DNA of 64,000 bases, from assembly GCF_002205645.1 (NCBI RefSeq), contig NZ_NIOF01000002.1, positions 496,001 to 560,000 of the forward strand. The letters are read 5' to 3'. Below the pieces are notes generated by a model, which worked only from the letters and a program-made list of their open reading frames with translations, made no database searches and was not told where the DNA came from. Shown here piece after piece: positions 16,655 through 30,140 of this stretch. Source of the stretch: Roseateles aquatilis. Its GTDB lineage: Bacteria; Pseudomonadota; Gammaproteobacteria; Burkholderiales; Burkholderiaceae_C. Position 1 is the first letter of the stretch; each line of letters opens with the position of its first letter. The position numbers and the translations under genes were made by a program.

Positions 16655-17788
16655 ATGACACAAACCAACTTGTTCGATTGGGAGAACGACGTGGCGCATC
16701 AGATCAGCGTGCTGGTGGTGGACGACAAACCCCAGAACCTGCTCGCGATGCGGGCCTTGCTGGCGGATTCCGGCCTGCAGGTGCTGACCGCGGAATCGGG
16801 GCCGGCGGCGCTGGAGCTGCTGCTGGTGCACGACGTGATGCTGGCGCTGCTGGACGTGCAGATGCCGGGCATGGACGGCTTCACGCTGGCGGAGTTGATG
16901 CGGGGCGCGGAACGCACGCGGCATGTGCCGATCATCTTCCTCACCGCCGGCTCGCAGGAGGCGCAGCGCAGCTTCGCGGGCTACGAGGCCGGCGCGGTGG
17001 ACTTCATCTACAAGCCGGTGGACGCGCATGTGCTGCGCAGCAAGGTCGCCGTCTTCGCCGACCTGCACCGCCAGCGGCAGTTGCTGGCCGAGCGCATCGT
17101 CGAGCAGGAGCGTCTGGCCCGCGTCAACGCGCTGATGCTGGGCGCGCTGAGCCACGACATCCGCAGCCCCTTGTCGGTGCTGATGCTCAACGCCGAGCTG
17201 CTGATTCGCCAGACCGAGGCCCCTTCGCTGCAGAAGGCCGGCTTGCGGATGAAGACCGCCGCGACGCTGCTGGGCCGGCAGGTCGACCACCTGGGCAGCC
17301 TCGCGCGGCGGCCGTGCGAGTTGCTGCAGGTGCAGGCGCGGCGGGGTGATCTCGCGACGCTGGCCGCGCAGCGGCTGGACGTCGAGGCCAATCAGGCGGT
17401 GCTGTGGGCGCCGCCGGCCTTCGACCGCATCGGCGACACCAGCGGCGACTTCGACCTCGAACTGATGGCGCAGGCGATCGACCAGTTGCTGATGCAGGCG
17501 GCGACCCACGCCGGGGACTGCGCGATCCGCATCCAGGTGGACGGCGGCGCGCAGCGCTCGCTGATGCTGCGCATCAGCTTCGACACGGTGCTGGACGCCG
17601 AGGCGGCCATCCATCTCTTCGGCGGCCAGGAGCCGGTGTCCGGCATGGCATCGGCGCAGGTCGGCCCGGGGCTGCACGAACCCGAGCGCGTCGCCCGGGC
17701 GCATGGCGGCTCGCTGATCGGCGTGTCGCGGGCGCGCCAGGGCACGATGTTCGAGCTGCTGTTGCCGCGCCTGCAATCGGAGCGCTGA
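16655..17788 (+). CDS. Receiver-histidine kinase with degenerate ATPase domain
   Basis: A 377-residue soluble protein. An N-terminal receiver (17-135; D67 in LLDVQMPGMDG, K120 in YKPVD) is followed by HisKA-like helices with H167 in LSHDIRSPLS. The C-terminal third occupies the place of an HATPase_c domain but lacks a recognisable N-box asparagine and the GxGLG lid; it ends in GGSLIGVSRARQGTMFELLLP, the family's last strand. Kinase activity is therefore doubtful; it may act as a phosphotransfer or phosphatase component. It is divergent from rsbR and probably belongs to the same signalling unit. The chosen ATG removes an Arg/Gly-rich leader and begins the domain at a normal distance; the ribosome-binding site (CGGAC) is weak. 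Confidence 0.8.
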   Translation: MTQTNLFDWENDVAHQISVLVVDDKPQNLLAMRALLADSGLQVLTAESGPAALELLLVHDVMLALLDVQMPGMDGFTLAELMRGAERTRHVPIIFLTAGSQEAQRSFAGYEAGAVDFIYKPVDAHVLRSKVAVFADLHRQRQLLAERIVEQERLARVNALMLGALSHDIRSPLSVLMLNAELLIRQTEAPSLQKAGLRMKTAATLLGRQVDHLGSLARRPCELLQVQARRGDLATLAAQRLDVEANQAVLWAPPAFDRIGDTSGDFDLELMAQAIDQLLMQAATHAGDCAIRIQVDGGAQRSLMLRISFDTVLDAEAAIHLFGGQEPVSGMASAQVGPGLHEPERVARAHGGSLIGVSRARQGTMFELLLPRLQSER

Positions 17789-17947
17789 GATGACGCGACC
17801 CGGCATCCTCAAGCCCCCGCGGGCGTGCGCGCCCGTGGCCGGCAGCGGCGCGGGGCGCCGTCCTACATCGACGGCCAGCCGGGCCCGACAGACCCGTGGC
17901 GAGGCGCCGTCCAACATCGTGGCATCACAACCATGATGGGGACTGCC

Positions 17948-18790
17948 ATGAACCGCTCCGCCCACACCGCTCCGAATTCCGCGTCGAACGCCGCTGCGCG
18001 TTCCGTGCCCGGCAAGCGCGCGATCAAGGCCGCCGTCGCGGTGGCCGCCTGCTTGCTGGCCGGTCACGCGATGGCCGACATCACGTTCTATGAAAACGAG
18101 AACTTCCGCGGACGTTCCTCGGGCATCGACTCGCAGGTCAACTTCCTGAAGGAGATCGGTTTCGACGATCGCGCGTCCTCGATCGAGGTGCGCGGCGAGG
18201 CGTGGGAGGTCTGCGAGGACCCGGGCTACGCCGGCCGATGCCGCGTGCTGCGTCCCGGCAGCTATCCGTCGCTGCGCTCGATGGGCTTGGACAACCGCAT
18301 CAGCTCGGCGCGCCGGGTCGGTGACCAGAACGTCTCCAACGATCGCTACGGCCCCGAGCCGCAGCCCAGCTACTACCGCCGCGGCGACGAGGCGCTCTAT
18401 CAGGCGCAGGTCGTGTCCGTGCGCGCCGTGATGGGCGACCAGCAGCAGCGCTGCTGGATCGAGCAGAAGGAAGTGCGCGACCGGCCCAACGTCGGCGGCG
18501 CGGTCATCGGCGGCGTGCTCGGCGGCATCCTGGGCCACCAGTTCGGCGGCGGCACCGGGCAGGCCGTGACGACGGCGGCGGGCGCCGTCGGCGGCGCGGT
18601 GGTCGGCAGCAACGTCAACCGCGGCAACGACGTGCGCAACGTGCAGCGCTGCGGCGCCGTGCCCAACAACGGCGCCCCGCAATTCTGGGACGTCACCTAT
18701 CGCTTCAAGGGCCAGGAACACTACGTCCAGACGACGCAGGCCCCGGGCGCCACCATCACCGTCAACTCGCGCGGCGAGCCGCGCCAGTAG
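17948..18790 (+). CDS. Beta/gamma-crystallin and glycine-zipper envelope protein
   Basis: A 280-residue exported protein. The signal peptide ends near GHAMA. Residues ~44-125 form a beta/gamma-crystallin domain with two Greek-key motifs (DITFYENENFRGRSS, then VCEDPGYAGRCRVLRPGSY and SLRSMGLDNRISSARRV). Residues ~185-225 form a glycine-zipper 2TM segment (GGAVIGGVLGGILGHQFGGG ... GAVGGAVVGSNV), as in Rick_17kDa-type outer-membrane lipoproteins, although there is no lipobox cysteine. Two cysteines flank the zipper and may form a disulphide. A role in envelope integrity, perhaps Ca2+-stabilised, is inference. The ATG at 17948 has GGGGA upstream and gives a proper signal peptide. Confidence 0.8.
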   Translation: MNRSAHTAPNSASNAAARSVPGKRAIKAAVAVAACLLAGHAMADITFYENENFRGRSSGIDSQVNFLKEIGFDDRASSIEVRGEAWEVCEDPGYAGRCRVLRPGSYPSLRSMGLDNRISSARRVGDQNVSNDRYGPEPQPSYYRRGDEALYQAQVVSVRAVMGDQQQRCWIEQKEVRDRPNVGGAVIGGVLGGILGHQFGGGTGQAVTTAAGAVGGAVVGSNVNRGNDVRNVQRCGAVPNNGAPQFWDVTYRFKGQEHYVQTTQAPGATITVNSRGEPRQ

Positions 18791-18896
18791 GGCATCCATC
18801 GACCGCATCACCGAGGAACGCCCCAGGAGGCCGGGACAAGGACGCGCTAGGATCCGCGGCCTCTCCCGGCCGACCTTCGATCCGTTTCCTGCCTCC

Positions 18897-22451
<3,555 letters not shown>

Positions 22452-22506
22452 GGCGCGGCGCGGCCAAGGAAACCACGCGGCACAAGAGACGGAGGCACGG
22501 CGACGG

Positions 22507-23346
22507 ATGGCGGCGCAAGAACTGGACATCGAGGTCAGACTGATCCTGGAAGCGATCTACGAGCGCTACCACTACGACTTCCGCGACTACGCGGGCACCT
22601 CGCTGCGACGGCGCCTGAAGGCGGCGATGCAGCGCTTCGAGTGCGCCAACCTGTCGCAGCTGCAGGGGCGGCTGCTGCGCGAGCCGGACGTCTTCCGCTC
22701 GGTGCTGGGCGACCTCACGGTGCAGGTCAGCGAGATGTTCCGCGACCCGGAGTACTACCTCGCGCTGCGCGAGCAGGTCGTGCCGGTGCTGCGCACCTAT
22801 CCGTCGTTGCGCATCTGGGTGGCGGGCTGCAGCGGCGGCGAGGAGGCGTACTCGCTGGCGATCCTCATGAAGGAGGAAGGGCTGCTCGATCGCACGCTGA
22901 TCTACGCCACCGACATCAGCCAGGAGGCGCTGGCGCAGGCGCAGGCCGGCGTCTACCGCATGGACCTGGTGCCGGGCTTCGCCGAGAACCACCGCCGTGC
23001 CGGCGGACACGGCGCGTTGTCCGAGCACTTCACCGCGGCCTACGACCACGTGCTGCTGGACAAGTCGCTCAAGGACCGCATCGTCTTCAGCGACCACAGC
23101 CTGTCGACCGACAGCGTGTTCGCCGAGGTGCAGCTCGTGTCCTGCCGCAACGTGCTGATCTACTTCAACCGCGGGCTGCAGGACCGGGCCATCGGCCTGT
23201 TCAGCGAGGCGTTGTGCCGGAACGGCTTCCTGGGGCTGGGCGCGCGGGAAACGATCCGCTTCTCGGCGCATGCCGGCGACTTCATCGAGGTCGCCGCGGC
23301 GGAGCGGATCTATCAGAAGCGCGGCGGCGACCGAAGCGGCGACTGA
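22507..23346 (+). CDS. cheR: CheR-type SAM-dependent methyltransferase
   Basis: A 279-residue two-domain protein: a small helical N-domain (YHYDFRDYAGTSLRRRL) and a Rossmann SAM-binding domain with IWVAGCSGGEEAYSLAI, FRDPEYY, YATDIS and SCRNVLIYF. CheR proteins methylate glutamates in chemoreceptor-like coiled coils. There is no CheB, CheA or receptor gene here, so the likely target is the Gln/Glu-rich coiled coil of the hybrid kinase encoded just upstream; this is inference from gene order. The ATG is preceded by an ACGGAGGCAC stretch. Confidence 0.9.
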   Translation: MAAQELDIEVRLILEAIYERYHYDFRDYAGTSLRRRLKAAMQRFECANLSQLQGRLLREPDVFRSVLGDLTVQVSEMFRDPEYYLALREQVVPVLRTYPSLRIWVAGCSGGEEAYSLAILMKEEGLLDRTLIYATDISQEALAQAQAGVYRMDLVPGFAENHRRAGGHGALSEHFTAAYDHVLLDKSLKDRIVFSDHSLSTDSVFAEVQLVSCRNVLIYFNRGLQDRAIGLFSEALCRNGFLGLGARETIRFSAHAGDFIEVAAAERIYQKRGGDRSGD

Positions 23347-23383
23347 CCCGTCGATTCACCCCCTGCAAGGCCTTGGATGGCGC

Positions 23384-23683
23384 TCAGAGCGTCCCGGCCC
23401 AATAGATCGAGCCCAGCACGCCCAAGGCCAGCGCGACCAGCCAGGCGCGCATCGGCGCGGGCTCGTCGCGGGGACGGTGCTGCCGATGGCGATGCAGCAG
23501 GAAGCAGGCCACCGATGCCGCGCCGGCCAGCAGGAACACCAGCGCGAAACCCAGTCCTTCGACCGACCGGCCGTGGTGCACCGCCAGGGCCAGCACGCCC
23601 TGGCCGAGCATGAGGCCCGCCAGGCCGCTGGTGGCGGTGGAGGACAGGGTGGTGGAAACGGCGGCGCGGGCGGGCTTGGTCAT
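23384..23683 (-). CDS. Small three-helix membrane protein
   Basis: A 99-residue protein of unknown family. Hydrophobic segments lie at about 18-35, 44-63 and 78-96, separated by a His/Arg-rich loop (LLHRHRQHRPRDEP), so it is probably an inner-membrane protein with three passes. The start at 23683 gives a Lys/Arg-bearing N-terminus before the first helix; the frame continues upstream with unlikely sequence. It is convergent with cheR. The 355 bases from here to the next start (24039) hold only the promoter region of the PEP-CTERM gene. Confidence 0.6.
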   Translation of the reverse strand: MTKPARAAVSTTLSSTATSGLAGLMLGQGVLALAVHHGRSVEGLGFALVFLLAGAASVACFLLHRHRQHRPRDEPAPMRAWLVALALGVLGSIYWAGTL

Positions 23684-24038
23684 GGCGGATCGGCGGAACT
23701 GCGGGAGGGCGATCGCCGTGGTCCACGGCGGGGAGTCGCCGGCGGGCGAGGGCCCGCGCGGCGATCCGGCATTGTCCGGCGCGATGCCCGTGTCCATCGG
23801 CTCGAAAAGCGGCCGGGCAGCGCAGTAATTCGCACGGACGCCGCGTGGTTTTTCGCCGCGCCCGGACCCCGTGAACAAGGGGGCCAAGGGGGCTTTCCCG
23901 AGGGCCGTCGTCCTGTCTTCCCGGTACATCCCGAGTAAGGGTTGGTTCGTATGTGGGAGGGCGAACAGACGTGCTTGGGCCTGGGTGTTGAACTGCACCG
24001 TCCGCGAATTGCGGTCAGCCTTTATCGGAGCAACCACC

Positions 24039-24839
24039 ATGACCCTGCCTTTGCTCTCCCGCAAGCCCGTGGCATTCCAGCGCACCCTGCTGGCTCTTGC
24101 CCTGGCCGCCGCAAGCGCCAGCGCATCCGCGCTGCCGCAGTTCACCTGGGACCCGGCCGCCGCCGGCTTGAACGGTAGCTCGTTCACTGCAGACAACCTG
24201 CTGGTGTCCAACTTCTCGACCATCACCTTCGGTGCGGGCAACTCCTTCACGGAGTCCGGCTATCTGTCGGTGAGCGCCGCCCAGCTCGGCGGCATCACGT
24301 TGCCCTCCAACGGACTGAATCAGAACTACGGCCTGTACATCCAGTTCAGCGGCGCCGGCACGCTGACGACGCCCGGCAACGTCGCCACCGATGTCACCGT
24401 GGGCACCTTGACCTCGTTGACCTACACGCTGTACGGCTACAACGGCACAGCCTCGTTCGGCTTCTCCGGCAACACGCCGACGGAAACCGCGTCGGGCGAA
24501 GTGGCGCTGGCCACGGGCGAGCTCAAGCTCGGCACGGTGTCGACGACGCCCCTGGGCGACGGCAGCTTCAGCCCGGCGGCCAACGCCAAGCTGACGCTGA
24601 ACTGGCTCAACTCGGCGTTCCAGACCTCGCTGCCGGTGTACGACATCGCGTTGACGTCGTTCTCCAACACGGGATCGCAAGTCGAGCCGTTCGCGGGGGG
24701 CTTCCGCATCCGTCAGGGTGGGGGTTCGATCAACTTCGCCGCGTCGGCGGTGCCGGAGCCGTCGAGCTACGCGCTGCTGATCAGCGGCCTGGCCGCGATC
24801 GGTTTCGTGGCACGTCGCCGCAGCCGCTCGGAGAAGTAA
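24039..24839 (+). CDS. PEP-CTERM sorting-signal exoprotein
   Basis: A 266-residue secreted protein. A signal peptide (RTLLALALAAASASASA) is followed by a Thr/Ser/Gly-rich beta-sheet body. The C-terminus has the full PEP-CTERM signal: VPEPSSYALLISGLAAIGFVARRR. The PEP motif is recognised by exosortase (EpsH), which should be encoded elsewhere in the genome; such proteins are linked to exopolysaccharide and biofilm matrix. The body has no recognised enzyme motif. CGGAG lies 8 bases before the ATG. It is a stand-alone gene. Confidence 0.88.
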   Translation: MTLPLLSRKPVAFQRTLLALALAAASASASALPQFTWDPAAAGLNGSSFTADNLLVSNFSTITFGAGNSFTESGYLSVSAAQLGGITLPSNGLNQNYGLYIQFSGAGTLTTPGNVATDVTVGTLTSLTYTLYGYNGTASFGFSGNTPTETASGEVALATGELKLGTVSTTPLGDGSFSPAANAKLTLNWLNSAFQTSLPVYDIALTSFSNTGSQVEPFAGGFRIRQGGGSINFAASAVPEPSSYALLISGLAAIGFVARRRSRSEK

Positions 24840-25015
24840 CGCCGGGATCGGTCGGGCGCTCGCGTCCGGCCGACCGCCGCGGGACCTGACGGCACGCGAG
24901 TGCTGGCCGGTCGTCGCAGGCGCGAGAACGACGATTCGATGGCCGCGCTGCGGGGCGCGGTCGCAGGATCGATGGTTCGCGCGCGCGGAACGTCCTCGAC
25001 AGCGTCGAGGGAAGC

Positions 25016-25810
25016 TCAGGCCTGCACGGCGACGGGCGCGAAGGTGGTGGCAGAGGTGGCCGCGTTTACGCCGTCCAGGTCCTGAGGCAACAGGCGCTGG
25101 AAGTCCTGCTTCAGCAGGGCATAACACTCGCAAGCCCGAGCCTCCAGCCCCGGCCGATCCAGTACCGCGATATGTCCGCGGGAATAACGGATCAGGCCGG
25201 CGGCCTGGAGGCGCTGGGCGCTTTCGGTGACGCCCTCGCGGCGCACGCCGAGCAGATTGGAAATCAACTCCTGCGTGACCGACAGCTCGCTGTGGCCGTG
25301 CTGACGATCCAGCGACAGCAGCAGCCATCGGCACAACTGGCGTTCCAGCGAGTGATGGCGGTTGCAGACCGCCGTGTGCGCGATCTGCGTCAGCAGCGAT
25401 TGCACGTAACGCAGCAGCATCGGCGCGGCGCCGCCGGGGCGGACGAACTCGTCGCGCACCGTCGCCACGCGCAGGCGGTGGGCCAGGCCGGCGCGTTGCA
25501 CGACCGCGCGGCAGGCCGGCGATTCACCGCCCATCGCGGCGGCCAGGCCGACCGCGCCTTCCGATCCGATCATCGCCACCTGCGCCGAGGCGCCCGAGTG
25601 CGTCGTGTGAATCAGCGACACGATCGCGCCGATCGGAAAGTAGACGTGGGTGGCCGGACTGCCGGCCTCGAACAGCACGCGTCCCTTGAGCAGCTCCACC
25701 GTTTCGAGCTGCTCCGTCCAACGCGCCCGATCCGACGCCGGCATTTGAGCGAGCAGCAGATTGGCGCGCGGCAGCGCGGCGGTAGTTGTTGCGGCAAGGG
25801 ACAGCGACAT
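25016..25810 (-). CDS. Crp/Fnr-family transcription regulator
   Basis: A 264-residue regulator with an N-terminal cyclic-nucleotide-type effector domain (LFEAGSPATHVYFPIGAIVSLIHT) and a C-terminal winged helix (SVTQELISNLLGVRREGVTESAQRLQ, the recognition helix). It lacks the N-terminal cysteines of Fnr, so it is not an Fe-S oxygen sensor. The family form (FPxGAIVSL, SVTxExIAxMLGVRREGVT) is common in Burkholderiales and alphaproteobacteria, usually with unknown ligand. GGAG precedes the chosen ATG. The 25 residues after the winged helix form an extra tail. It stands alone, so its target is not obvious. Confidence 0.85.
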   Translation of the reverse strand: MSLSLAATTTAALPRANLLLAQMPASDRARWTEQLETVELLKGRVLFEAGSPATHVYFPIGAIVSLIHTTHSGASAQVAMIGSEGAVGLAAAMGGESPACRAVVQRAGLAHRLRVATVRDEFVRPGGAAPMLLRYVQSLLTQIAHTAVCNRHHSLERQLCRWLLLSLDRQHGHSELSVTQELISNLLGVRREGVTESAQRLQAAGLIRYSRGHIAVLDRPGLEARACECYALLKQDFQRLLPQDLDGVNAATSATTFAPVAVQA

Positions 25811-26431
25811 CGAGGTACTCCAGAAACCGGACAGCAGTTCCAACCCCGTCATTCGGCAATCCCCATGCCCATGAGGCGTTTCCTCAGGTTTCATCGGTGC
25901 CAAGTCGTTTCCGGGGCGGCGGGACGTCGCGGATACCAGCGACGTGTCGCCGCCGTCGCCCTTCGGTCGGTGGCGGTCGATCGCCGGGATCGTCGATGCC
26001 ATCGGACTTCCAAGGCATCGCGTCGTCGCGCGACGCCTGTCCGCTGGCACCGCCGCGGTGCCGCGTGGGACTGTCGTCCCGGCCTCGGTGCGTTGGCGCA
26101 CCGGGATCGCTGCAGGTGGCGCACACCGTTCTAGGGGGCGCGTGCCACGGCGGCAGACGCTCCCCATAAGCGGGTGCGTCATTCACTGGCCCGGAGCCCT
26201 CGACCTGGGCGATGCTCGCGGCCGGGATCGGCTTGCTGGCGTACTGGCGGCATCGGGACGTCACGACGAGCGCGTCACTCGGTTGATCGTCACCGGACGC
26301 CGGGCCGCCTCGCGTGATCCAGCGTCCGCCGACGATCCAACGGGACAACGGAGCGAGCATCCTGCGCGCGCCGATGTGCTCGCTGGCGCGCGGTCGGCGA
26401 CTGAGGGCCTTTCCCCGACAGGAGCAAGGCC
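25811..26431. other. 621-base region with no convincing gene
   Basis: Upstream region shared by the Crp-type regulator (leftward) and the beta-helix-like protein (rightward). Open frames exist on both strands but are rich in Arg/Pro and lack ribosome-binding sites or family similarity. I see no terminator hairpin, repeat or RNA gene. The stretch from 26412 to 26431 carries the ribosome-binding site of the following gene. Confidence 0.5.
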
Positions 26432-27118
26432 ATGCTTCCGAACTCATCATCCGGCGCCCCGGCATGGACGCCGGAACGTTTCTCCGGCGTGTCGAACGCG
26501 ATGCTCGATGCGCTCGGTCTCGACGACCGCCTCATCCGCGCCCCCTACCATGCCAACCGCGAGACGTTCCCGGGAAACGTGTTCGTGACGGGTCGGGGAC
26601 CCCACTGTTTCGTCGACAGTTCGTTCACTCGATGCCTCGCCGTGAAGAACGCTGATCTCGAACTGTTCGGCTGCACCTTCAGCGGCGGGGCCCAGCCCAG
26701 CGCGATTCGGACCGAGTCGACCCACGCCCGACTGGTGCACTGTGTCGTCGCGGGAAGCGTGCAATGCGACCGAGGACGCCTCGACCTGGAGGGCTCCCGG
26801 ATCTCAGGGAACGTGCTCGCGAGAGGCCTGGACCTGAGGCTCACCTCCGCGACGATTCATGGCACCCTGGATAGCGATGAACTGGGCTTGTCGATCGGGC
26901 CAGGCAGCCGGGTGGAGTGTCTGGTCATGCGTTTGCCGGCAGGCGCGCCGCCCGGAGCGGCGCAATCGGTGCGCCTCGACTTTGGCGCCAGCGTCGGCGC
27001 GTGTCATTTCGAATCGAGCCGGTTTCGCGTTGTCCAGGTCAACTCGCGCGGTCATCTCGTCACGGTCGCCAGCAGCGACGTGCCGGATCCGCCATCGGGC
27101 CGCACCTCCAGCACATAG
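26432..27118 (+). CDS. Unrecognised 228-residue protein with beta-helix-like repeats
   Basis: I do not recognise the family. Residues ~40-190 alternate short hydrophobic strands with turns in a roughly 18-22-residue rhythm (NVFVTGRGPHCFVDSSFTRC, LELFGCTFSGG, ARLVHCVVAGSVQC, LDLEGSRISGNVLA, LRLTSATIHGTL). That pattern resembles a right-handed parallel beta-helix or bactofilin-like solenoid. There is no signal peptide. A good AGGAG sits 7 bases before the ATG. The last 67 bases overlap the 3' end of the convergent response-regulator gene, so the final ~22 residues may be an extension by lost stop codon. Confidence 0.6.
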   Translation: MLPNSSSGAPAWTPERFSGVSNAMLDALGLDDRLIRAPYHANRETFPGNVFVTGRGPHCFVDSSFTRCLAVKNADLELFGCTFSGGAQPSAIRTESTHARLVHCVVAGSVQCDRGRLDLEGSRISGNVLARGLDLRLTSATIHGTLDSDELGLSIGPGSRVECLVMRLPAGAPPGAAQSVRLDFGASVGACHFESSRFRVVQVNSRGHLVTVASSDVPDPPSGRTSST

Positions 27119-27783
27119 CCCATCCCCCGTACCGTGTGCAGCAGCGGCGTGTCGAAGGGCACGTCGAGCTTGGTGCGCAGCCGCCGCACGGCGACCTCGA
27201 CGACGTTGGTCTCGCTGTCGAAGTTCATGTCCCAGACCTGCTCGGCCAGCTCGGTGCGGGACAAGACCTGACCCTGACGGCGCAGCAGCAGCACGAGCAG
27301 GCCGAATTCCTTGGCCGTGAGCTCCAGCCGCTGGCCGGCGCGCTGGGCCTTGCGGCGCAGCAGGTCGACCTCGAGGTCGCCGAGCTTGAGCAGCGTCGCC
27401 TCCGCGACCGGCGTGCCGGTGGCCCGGCGCAGCAGGCCATGGACGCGGGCGACCAGTTCAGAGAACGCGAACGGCTTGACCAGATAGTCGTCGGCGCCGC
27501 CCTGCAGGCCGCGCACGCGGTCCTCGACCTCGCCGCGCGCGGTCAGCATCAGGACGGGCAACTGGCGGGTGTGCTCCTGCTGGCGCAGCGCGGCCAGCAC
27601 GGCCATGCCGTCGATGCCGGGCAGCATGCCGTCCAGCAGCACCAGGTCGTACAGACCCTCGGACGCGCGATGCAGGCCGTCGACGCCGTCGCTCGCGACG
27701 TCGACGACGAAGCCCTCCTGCGTCAGGCCGTTGCGCAGATACCCGGCGAGCTTGCCTTCGTCCTCGATGACCAGCAGTTTCAT
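27052..27783 (-). CDS. OmpR/CusR-type response regulator without adjacent kinase
   Basis: A 243-residue regulator. The receiver has E8/D9, D51 in LLDGMLPGIDG and K in VKPFAF; the OmpR/PhoB winged helix ends in VVEVAVRRLRTKLD and LLHTVRGMGYVLEV. It closely resembles the czc-linked regulator encoded at 48986-49672 (same LDGxLPGIDG and EQVWDxNFDSxTNVVEV blocks), which places it in the heavy-metal-responsive CusR/CopR/CzcR group. No EnvZ-type kinase is adjacent; the divergent gene encodes a different, hybrid kinase. The paralogous kinase at 39874-41385 also lacks a partner and is the best local candidate. Confidence 0.9.
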   Translation of the reverse strand: MKLLVIEDEGKLAGYLRNGLTQEGFVVDVASDGVDGLHRASEGLYDLVLLDGMLPGIDGMAVLAALRQQEHTRQLPVLMLTARGEVEDRVRGLQGGADDYLVKPFAFSELVARVHGLLRRATGTPVAEATLLKLGDLEVDLLRRKAQRAGQRLELTAKEFGLLVLLLRRQGQVLSRTELAEQVWDMNFDSETNVVEVAVRRLRTKLDVPFDTPLLHTVRGMGYVLEVRPDGGSGTSLLATVTR

Positions 27784-27832
27784 CCGTTCCTTCCCCCGGG
27801 AGTGAGCGATCGGGACGTCACGAGGGCGGCAA

Positions 27833-27848
27833 GTCGCGCGCCTAGAAT
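27833..27848 (+). promoter_or_regulatory. Promoter-like element with TAGAAT -10 box (possible leaderless start)
   Basis: GTCGCGCGCCTAGAAT ends with a TAGAAT -10-like hexamer at 27843-27848, only 9 bases before the ATG at 27858. Transcription from it would start at or next to the ATG. There is no Shine-Dalgarno sequence before that ATG, consistent with a leaderless message. Almost the same element recurs at 41403-41418. Confidence 0.5.
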
Positions 27849-27857
27849 CGCCGCACC

Positions 27858-30137
<2,280 letters not shown>

Positions 30138-30140
30138 CGC

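Noticed and set aside
23684-24038. In-frame upstream extension of the PEP-CTERM gene from 23871
   Set aside because: The signal peptide and ribosome-binding site clearly begin at 24039; the upstream 56 codons show no protein-like character.
24840-24890. CGGTCGG ... CCGACCG inverted repeat after the PEP-CTERM gene
   Set aside because: The stem is only 7 bp with a long loop and has no T-run, so I do not call it a terminator.
25884-26465. A 193-codon minus-strand frame in the 25.8-26.4 kb gap
   Set aside because: It lacks a ribosome-binding site, is rich in Arg/Pro/Gly without domain structure, and overlaps the start of the 26432 gene.
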